Notes under the pieces: model-generated
Database searches by the model: none
Seen by the model: only the letters and a program-made list of their open reading frames with translations
Told to the model about the DNA's origin: nothing
Source of the DNA: Burkholderiaceae bacterium
Lineage (GTDB): Bacteria; Pseudomonadota; Gammaproteobacteria; Burkholderiales; Burkholderiaceae_E
Length of the DNA stretch: 64,000 nucleotides
Reading direction: 5' to 3'
Assembly (NCBI GenBank): GCA_023954045.1
Contig: JAMLIR010000015.1
Location: forward strand, 1-64,000
Made by a program: the position numbers and the translations under genes
Shown: positions 58,510-64,000 of the stretch, piece by piece
How positions within the stretch are numbered: the stretch's first letter is position 1
Layout of the letters: each line of letters starts with the position of its first letter

Positions 58510-61266
58510 TCAGCGGGCCGACGGTGCGGGCGAGCGCCGCGAAATGCGCCGGATCACGACCTTCTCGAGCTCTGCGACGGCGAACACGAACAATCCCGCA
58601 GCCAGCGCCCTGAGCCACTCCGCCGCCGAGAGATGGGTCGATCCGAAGATCGCCTGCAGCGCCGGCGCGTGCGTGAACAGCAGTTGCAGCAGCAGGCACG
58701 CGCCGACGCAGACGAGCACGTAGCGGTTGCCGAGCAGGCCCGCGCGGTTCACGACGCTGCCGTACAGCGAGCGGCTGTTGAACAGGTAGAACATCTCGGC
58801 GGCGACCACCGCATTGACCGCCATCGTGCGCGCGCTCTCGATCGAGTTGCCGGCGCGCAGTTCCCAGAGGAACAGGCCCAGCGCGCCGGTCATCATCAGC
58901 GTCGAGACCATGACGATGCGCCAGGCGAAGAAGCCCGACAGCATCGATTCGCCCGGCGGGCGCGGCGGCCGTCGCATGATGTCGGGCTCGGCGGGCTCGA
59001 AGGCGAGCGCCAGCCCCAGCGTGCTCGAGGTGACCAGGTTGATCCACAGCACCTGGGCGGGCGTCAGGGGCAGCGCGAGCTCGAACATGATCGCCGCGAT
59101 GACGATCAGCGCTTCGCCGCCGTTGGTCGGCAGCATGAACAGGACGAACTTCTTCAGGTTGTCGTAGACCCCGCGGCCCAGGCGCACGGCCGCGGCGATC
59201 GTCGCGAAGTTGTCGTCCGCGAGCACGATGTCGCAGGCTTCCTTGGCTGCCTCGGTGCCCTTCAGTCCCATCGCCACGCCGACGTCGGCGCGCTTGAGCG
59301 CCGGCGCGTCGTTGACGCCGTCGCCGGTCATCGCGACCGACTGTCCGCTCTCCTGGAGCGCCTGCACCAGGCGCAACTTGTGTTCGGGGCTGGCGCGCGC
59401 GAAGACGTCGATGTCCTGCGCCACGCGGCGCAACCCGGCGTCGTCCATCAGCGCGATCTCCGCGCCGGTGAGCGCCGGCTTGCCCGCGCCGATCCCGAGC
59501 TCGGCGCCGATCGTGCGCGCCGTGTCGACGTGGTCGCCGGTGATCATCTTCACGCGGATGCCGGCCGCGTGGCATTCGGCGACCGCGCTGATCGCCTCCT
59601 CGCGCGGGGGATCGACGATGCCCACCAGCGCGAGCATCGTGCAGTCGCCCGCGACGTCCTCGGGCGCGAGGCTGGCGCCGGCGGGCTCGCCCTGCCTGCA
59701 CGCGAGCGCCAGCACGCGCAGTCCGCGCGCCGCGGTGTCGGTGGCCATCCTGCGCCAGTAGTCGGGATCCAGCGGACGCTCGCCGGCCTCGCCGAGCTCG
59801 CTCGCGCAGATGTCGAGGATGCGCTCCGGCGCGCCCTTGACGAACAACCATCCGGCTCCGTCCGCGTTGCGATGCCAGGTGGCCATGTAGCGGTTGAGCG
59901 ACTCGAACGGAATCGCGTCGAGTCGCGGCCAGTCGGCGTTCTCGCCGCGCTCGGTCAGGCCGGCCTTGCGCCCGAGCACCAGCAGCGCGCCCTCGGTCGG
60001 ATCGCCCTCGACCAACCACCGCGCGTCGTCCTGGCGCAGGCGGGCGTCGTTGCACAGCACGCCGGCGCGCAGTGCCTGCTCGAGCGCGGGGTGGTTCGCG
60101 GCATCCACGGGGCGACCGTCGACGCTGATCTCGCCCGAGGGTTCGTAGCCGACGCCGCCGACGTCGAATGCCCGGTCGGCGCAGACGACGCGCTGCACGG
60201 TCATCTCGTTGCGCGTCAACGTCCCGGTCTTGTCGGAGCAGATCACCGTGACCGATCCCAACGCCTCGACCGCGGGAAGCCGGCGCACGATGGCGTTGCG
60301 ACGCGCCATGCGCTGCACGCCGAGCGCCAGCGTGATCGTCATGATCGCGGGCAGCCCCTCGGGGATCGCCGAGGCGACCAGGGCGACGACCATCATGAAC
60401 ATCTCGGACGGCGCGTGGCCGCGAACGTGCACGCCGAGCACGTAGGTCAGCGCGCCGAGCGCGAGGATCGCGACGGCCAGCCGCCGGGCGAACCGGTCGA
60501 TCTGGCGCAGCAGCGGCGTGCCGAGGCTGCGGATGCCCGCGAGCATCTCGTTGATGCGGCCGAGTTCGGTCCCGGCGCCGGTCGCCACGACCACGCCGGT
60601 CCCCTGTCCGTAGACGACGACGGTGCCCGAGTAAGCCATGCACTGGCGTTCGCCGAGCGGCGCGTCGGCGGCCACCGGGTCGAGGCTCTTCTCGACCGCG
60701 ACCGATTCACCGGTCAGCACCGCTTCCTCGACGCGCAGCTCCCGGCAGCCGATCAGCCGGACGTCGGCCGGGACGCGATCGCCCGATGCGAGCGCGACGA
60801 CGTCGCCCGGAACCAGCCCGGTCGCGTCGATCTCCATGCGCTGCCCGCCGCGGATGACGGTCGCACGCGGCGAGAGCATGTCCTGGATCGCCGCGAGCGC
60901 GGCCTCGGCCCGCCCCTCCTGGATGTAGCCGATGATTGCGTTCACGAGCACCGCGCCGACCAGGATCCCGGTGTCGATCCAGTGCCCGAGCGCCGCGGTG
61001 ACCGCGGCGGCAGCCAGCATCACGTAGAGCAGGACGTTGTGGAACTGCCCGATCAGCCGCCTGAACGCGCTGCGCTGGCGCGCCTGCGCCAGCCGGTTCG
61101 GGCCGTACCGCTGCAGCCGGCGCGCGACCTCGGCCTCGTCGAGGCCGCCGGGGCTGCCTGCAAGCGCGGTCAGAACCGACTCGGCAGTCTGTGCGTGCCA
61201 ATCGGCAATCGGAGAGGGCGTGGGCTGCGCGGGACGTGCCGCTCGCTCCGGTCTGCTGGGGCGCAT
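58510..61266 (-). CDS. P-type cation-transporting ATPase (P2A, Ca2+-like)
   Basis: A 918-residue pump: N-terminal actuator domain with EEAVLTGESVAVEK, membrane motif AIPEGLPA, phosphorylation site CSDKTGTLT, nucleotide domain with FVKGAPE, hinge TGDGVNDAPALKRADVGVAMG, and C-terminal membrane helices after it. The layout is that of P2 ATPases (Ca2+, possibly Mn2+, or Na+/K+ in some). The exact ion is not settled. The start at 61266 has GAGGA unusually close to the ATG, so it may be wrong by some codons. It is downstream of the MarR gene by 50 bases on the same strand. Confidence 0.9.
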   Translation of the reverse strand: MRPSRPERAARPAQPTPSPIADWHAQTAESVLTALAGSPGGLDEAEVARRLQRYGPNRLAQARQRSAFRRLIGQFHNVLLYVMLAAAAVTAALGHWIDTGILVGAVLVNAIIGYIQEGRAEAALAAIQDMLSPRATVIRGGQRMEIDATGLVPGDVVALASGDRVPADVRLIGCRELRVEEAVLTGESVAVEKSLDPVAADAPLGERQCMAYSGTVVVYGQGTGVVVATGAGTELGRINEMLAGIRSLGTPLLRQIDRFARRLAVAILALGALTYVLGVHVRGHAPSEMFMMVVALVASAIPEGLPAIMTITLALGVQRMARRNAIVRRLPAVEALGSVTVICSDKTGTLTRNEMTVQRVVCADRAFDVGGVGYEPSGEISVDGRPVDAANHPALEQALRAGVLCNDARLRQDDARWLVEGDPTEGALLVLGRKAGLTERGENADWPRLDAIPFESLNRYMATWHRNADGAGWLFVKGAPERILDICASELGEAGERPLDPDYWRRMATDTAARGLRVLALACRQGEPAGASLAPEDVAGDCTMLALVGIVDPPREEAISAVAECHAAGIRVKMITGDHVDTARTIGAELGIGAGKPALTGAEIALMDDAGLRRVAQDIDVFARASPEHKLRLVQALQESGQSVAMTGDGVNDAPALKRADVGVAMGLKGTEAAKEACDIVLADDNFATIAAAVRLGRGVYDNLKKFVLFMLPTNGGEALIVIAAIMFELALPLTPAQVLWINLVTSSTLGLALAFEPAEPDIMRRPPRPPGESMLSGFFAWRIVMVSTLMMTGALGLFLWELRAGNSIESARTMAVNAVVAAEMFYLFNSRSLYGSVVNRAGLLGNRYVLVCVGACLLLQLLFTHAPALQAIFGSTHLSAAEWLRALAAGLFVFAVAELEKVVIRRISRRSPAPSAR

Positions 61267-61316
61267 GTCCTCGGCGTCGAAGGGGTTTCTTCGGGTCGGC
61301 CGGCAGCGCCGGCGCC

Positions 61317-61787
61317 TTACACGCGCCGCGGCTCGCGCAGGCGCTCCGGCAACGCCTCGAGCAGCCGGTACAGCGTGTCGATGTCGCGCTGCCCGATCCG
61401 CCGTGCGATCGTGCGGTACCGTCGTTCGGAGTGGGGGGCGACGGTGTCGATCAGCTTCCTTCCGGCAGGGGTGATCGAGATCAGCGCCGCGCGCTGGTCG
61501 CCGGGTTCGGCGCGGCGCTCGACGAACCCGCGTTCGTCGAGCGCCTTCAGGATCCGCGTGAGGCTCGGCCCGCTGATCAGCGTCAGCGCCCCGACGCGGC
61601 TCACGCGCAGCGAGTCGGCGGTCGTGAGCGCGCGCAGCACCCGCCACTGCTGCTCGGTGATGCCGTGCTCGCGCAGGATCGGCCGGAACTCGGCCATTAC
61701 GGCCTGGTGGCTGCGCAGCAGCAGCATCGGCAGCGAGCGGGAGAAGGCGCGAAGCTGCGCGCGCGCCGCGTCGGCTGGGGGCGTCAT
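61317..61787 (-). CDS. MarR-family regulator, HpaR-like
   Basis: A 156-residue MarR protein with winged helix around RVGALTLISGPSLTRILKALDERGFVERR. The start MTPPADAARAQLRAFSRSLPMLLLRSHQAVMAEFRP and HGITEQQWRVLRAL match the HpaR branch (repressor of aromatic-acid catabolism). GAGGA lies eight bases before the ATG at 61787. It diverges from the aldolase gene, with a palindrome between, so that gene is the likely target. The true effector is unknown. Confidence 0.88.
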   Translation of the reverse strand: MTPPADAARAQLRAFSRSLPMLLLRSHQAVMAEFRPILREHGITEQQWRVLRALTTADSLRVSRVGALTLISGPSLTRILKALDERGFVERRAEPGDQRAALISITPAGRKLIDTVAPHSERRYRTIARRIGQRDIDTLYRLLEALPERLREPRRV

Positions 61788-61864
61788 CGGTGCGTTCCTC
61801 GTGTCCGGGAAAGCCGGGCTGGCCTGCTGCGCGGACCTCGGGGCTTGCGCGGCGGCGCCCAAGA

Positions 61865-61880
61865 ACTTAACATGATAAGT
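61865..61880. promoter_or_regulatory. MarR-type palindromic operator candidate
   Basis: ACTTAACATGATAAGT is a palindrome at 14 of 16 positions, 78 bases from the MarR gene start and 43 before the preferred aldolase start. MarR-family repressors bind such 16-20-base palindromes in divergent promoters. It stands out as the only AT-rich stretch in the gap. Confidence 0.6.
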
Positions 61881-61922
61881 ATATCGGGAATCGCCGTGCC
61901 GCACGCCGCCGTGAGAGCCGAC

Positions 61923-62705
61923 ATGAAAGCCGATACGAGAACCGCCGCACCGAGCCCGCCGCCCGGCTCGGGCATCGACCCCGACGAGTGGGCGCTGCGC
62001 GTCGAGCTCGCCGCCTGCTACCGCATCTTCGCGATGCTCGGCTGGACCGAGCTGATCTACAACCACATCACGGTGCGCATCCCCGGTCCCGAGCGCCACT
62101 TCCTGATCAACCCGTTCGGGTTGCACTACAGCGAGGTCACCGCATCGAACCTGGTCCGCATCGACCTCGCGGGCAACGTCGTCGGCCGCTCCGACTGGCC
62201 GGTGAACCCTGCCGGCTTCACGGTGCACGCCGCGATCCACGAGGGCATCGAGGGGGCGCACTGCGTGATGCATACGCACACGACTGCCGGGATGGCCGTC
62301 GCCTGCTCGCGCGGCGGGCTGTCGATGAGCAACTTCTACAGCGCACAGCTGCACGGCCGGCTCGCCTACCACGACTTCGAGGGCATCACCGTGCACGCCG
62401 ACGAGGGCCCGCGGCTGGTGCGCAACATCGGCGGCCGGCAGGCCGTGATCCTTCGCAACCACGGGCTGCTGGCCTGGGGCGACAGCATCCACCGCAGCTT
62501 CGCCATCCTGTGGCTCCTCGAGCGCGCCTGCCAGATCCAGCAGGCGTCGATGTCGATGGGGCCGGTGATCGAGATCCCCGAACCGATCCAGCGGCGCTGC
62601 GCCGCCGACTCGCTGCAGTTCGATCCGCGCTTCGGCGCCGGCCGCGACATGTTCGACGCGCTGCTGCGGCAGGTCGATAGAATCGATCCCTCGTATCGCA
62701 ACTGA
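61923..62705 (+). CDS. Class II aldolase/adducin family protein
   Basis: A 260-residue zinc-dependent aldolase-like protein with HTHTTAGMAVACS (two of the metal-binding histidines) and RNHGLLAWG (a third). Members cleave sugar or hydroxy-acid substrates; this subgroup is uncharacterised. The ATG at 61923 is preferred: an ATG at 61872 would lie inside the palindromic operator and add 17 residues. It is followed after 21 bases by a PanE/ApbA reductase, suggesting a small catabolic operon. Confidence 0.82.
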   Translation: MKADTRTAAPSPPPGSGIDPDEWALRVELAACYRIFAMLGWTELIYNHITVRIPGPERHFLINPFGLHYSEVTASNLVRIDLAGNVVGRSDWPVNPAGFTVHAAIHEGIEGAHCVMHTHTTAGMAVACSRGGLSMSNFYSAQLHGRLAYHDFEGITVHADEGPRLVRNIGGRQAVILRNHGLLAWGDSIHRSFAILWLLERACQIQQASMSMGPVIEIPEPIQRRCAADSLQFDPRFGAGRDMFDALLRQVDRIDPSYRN

Positions 62706-62726
62706 GCCCCGGACGGGGAAGGACAC

Positions 62727-63728
62727 GTGCGCATCTGCATCTACGGACTCGGCGCGGTCGGCGGCTTCATCGGCGCGCGGCTGGCCGCGGCCGGCCAGCA
62801 GGTCTCGGCGATCGCGCGCGGCGGCATGCTGGCCGCCGTCGCCCGCAGCGGCCTCACGCTGGTCGAGGCGCCGCAGGCGCCCGGCGGCAGCGCGGGGCGC
62901 ACGATCGTTCCGGTGCGCGCGGTCGACGATCCGTCGCAGCTCGGCCCCCAGGACCTGGTCGTGGTCAGCGTCAAGACCACCGGGCTCGCCGAGGTCGCGC
63001 GGCGCATCGCGCCGCTGATCGGTCCCGACACCGTCGTCCTCACGGCGATGAACGGGGTGCCCTGGTGGTTCTTCGAGGGACTCGACGGCGGGCTCGCCGG
63101 GCGCGAGTGGCCGGCGATCGACCCGGGTCGCGCGCTCGCCGCAGCGATACCGTTCGATCGGGTGCTCGGCTGCGTCGTGCACTTCGCCTGCGCGGTCGAC
63201 CAACCGGGTGTCGTGCGCCACGCGCAGGGGCGCCGCCTGATCGTCGGCGAGCCGAAGGGGGGAGACAGCGAGCGCGCGCGGCGCATCGCGGCGCTGCTTG
63301 CCGAAGCGGGGTTCGAGACCGAAGTGTCGCCGCGGATCCAGCAGGACGTCTGGTTCAAGCTGTGGGGCAACATGACGATGAACCCGGTGTCGGCGATCAC
63401 CGGCGCCACGCTGGATCGCATCCTCGACGACCCGCTGGTGCGCGGCTTCGTGTCGGCCGCGATGCTCGAGGCGTCGGCGATCGGCGAGCGCATCGGGCTG
63501 CCGATCCCGATCACGCCTGAGCAGCGCCACCAGGTCACGCGCCAGTTGGGCGCGTTCAAGACGTCGATGCTTCAGGACGTCGAGGCCGGCAAGCCCGTGG
63601 AGCTCGACGCGCTCGTGGCCATCGTCGGCGAGATCGGCCGCGCGATCGGCGTGGCCACGCCGAACATCGACACGCTGTTCGGACTGGCGCGGCTGCACGC
63701 GCGTACGCACGGGCTGTATCCGGCCTGA
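62727..63728 (+). CDS. panE: 2-dehydropantoate 2-reductase family protein (PanE/ApbA)
   Basis: A 333-residue NADP-binding protein: RICIYGLGAVGGFIGARLA at the N-terminus, the KTT of VVSVKTTGL, and WFKLWGNMTMNPVSAI with the catalytic lysine and asparagine of the family. It could reduce ketopantoate, but the company of a class II aldolase makes a catabolic reductase equally likely. GTG at 62727 has GGAAGGA a few bases ahead. Confidence 0.8.
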   Translation: MRICIYGLGAVGGFIGARLAAAGQQVSAIARGGMLAAVARSGLTLVEAPQAPGGSAGRTIVPVRAVDDPSQLGPQDLVVVSVKTTGLAEVARRIAPLIGPDTVVLTAMNGVPWWFFEGLDGGLAGREWPAIDPGRALAAAIPFDRVLGCVVHFACAVDQPGVVRHAQGRRLIVGEPKGGDSERARRIAALLAEAGFETEVSPRIQQDVWFKLWGNMTMNPVSAITGATLDRILDDPLVRGFVSAAMLEASAIGERIGLPIPITPEQRHQVTRQLGAFKTSMLQDVEAGKPVELDALVAIVGEIGRAIGVATPNIDTLFGLARLHARTHGLYPA

Positions 63729-63732
63729 ACGG

Positions 63733-64000
63733 ATGGCGAAGCACGTCTCCGAGACGCCGGCCACGCAGTTCCTGAAGCGCCACCGGGTGGCCTTCGGCGA
63801 GCACCCGTACGACTACGTCGACCACGGAGGCACGGCCGAGTCCGCGCGCCAGTTGGGAGTCGACGAGCACGCGGTCGTGAAGACGCTGGTGATGCAGGAC
63901 GAAGCGGCCAGGCCGCTCGTCGTGCTGATGCACGGCGACCGCAAGGTGTCGACGAAGAACCTGGCGCGGCAGTCGGGCCGCAAGTCGATCGAGCCCTGCG
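63733..64000 (+). CDS. ybaK: YbaK/Cys-tRNA(Pro) deacylase, N-terminal part
   Basis: The window ends after 89 codons. MAKHVSETPATQFLKRH, the YDYVDHGGTAESARQLG segment and VKTLVMQD are typical of YbaK, which removes cysteine wrongly attached to tRNA-Pro. The start is ATG at 63733, four bases after the previous stop. The rest lies beyond the window. Confidence 0.88.
   Translation, partial: MAKHVSETPATQFLKRHRVAFGEHPYDYVDHGGTAESARQLGVDEHAVVKTLVMQDEAARPLVVLMHGDRKVSTKNLARQSGRKSIEPC

Noticed and set aside
61872-61922. Upstream ATG of the class II aldolase
   Set aside because: It lies within a 16-base palindrome that looks like an operator, and the extra residues are not part of the domain; kept only as an alternative.

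Overview
The window is GC-rich, densely packed bacterial chromosome. It looks like a betaproteobacterium of the order Burkholderiales: the block hda / HAD phosphatase / pcnB / folK / deoxynucleoside kinase / panC beside purM, miaA and mutL is a familiar neighbourhood there, and the pst-pho, Mrp and queG/tsaE/amiC blocks fit too. The order-level call is inference; no rRNA or marker gene in the window settles it. Genes overlap by 1-4 bases in many places (ATGA, GTGA), so much of the window is organised as operons. I saw no tRNA, rRNA, CRISPR array, prophage or intact insertion sequence.

Region by region. 1-2522: tail of an unknown gene, then a pair of acyl-CoA dehydrogenase subunits of the pimeloyl-CoA dehydrogenase type. 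2543-6775 (minus): an arsenic operon gap-arsJ-arsR-arsC-acr3, covering both arsenite efflux and the GAPDH/ArsJ route for exporting arsenate as 1-arseno-3-phosphoglycerate. 7109-13736: pstSCAB-phoU behind a clear Pho box, with phoB-phoR converging from the other strand. 13789-16236: thpR, a gutted manC remnant, galE and a long imperfect inverted-repeat element. 16237-22645 (minus): panC, deoxynucleoside kinase, DUF486 membrane protein, folK, pcnB, HAD phosphatase, hda, PerM-type protein. 22753-29538 (plus): purM, tamA, tamB. 29546-33738 (minus): mutL, an MFS exporter and miaA. 33777-38317: DedA protein, an orphan response regulator with a degenerate receiver, amiC, tsaE, queG.

38352-44841 is a compact respiratory nitrite-reduction locus: a Dnr-like Crp/Fnr regulator, a divergent cytochrome-d1-like propeller, cytochrome c551 (nirM), nirS, an FNR/DNR-type box and a divergent TonB-dependent receptor. 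The d1-haem synthesis genes are not in the window. 45005-46547: a chalcone-isomerase-like secreted protein and xerD. 46532-52379: azoreductase, pirin and a thioredoxin-NhaA fusion in one direction, a divergent LysR regulator, then glutathione reductase. 52406-61266: a complete Mrp/Pha antiporter operon (A+B fused, C, D, E, F, G) meeting a P-type cation ATPase tail to tail. 61317-64000: a MarR/HpaR-like regulator with a palindromic operator facing a class II aldolase and a PanE/ApbA reductase, then the start of a YbaK-type deacylase.

The most notable features are the back-to-back arsenic and phosphate-uptake loci with opposing Pho-box-like sites, the divergent d1-propeller beside nirS, the shared FNR/DNR box, the redox-domain NhaA fusion in an azoreductase-pirin operon, and the long inverted repeat after galE.
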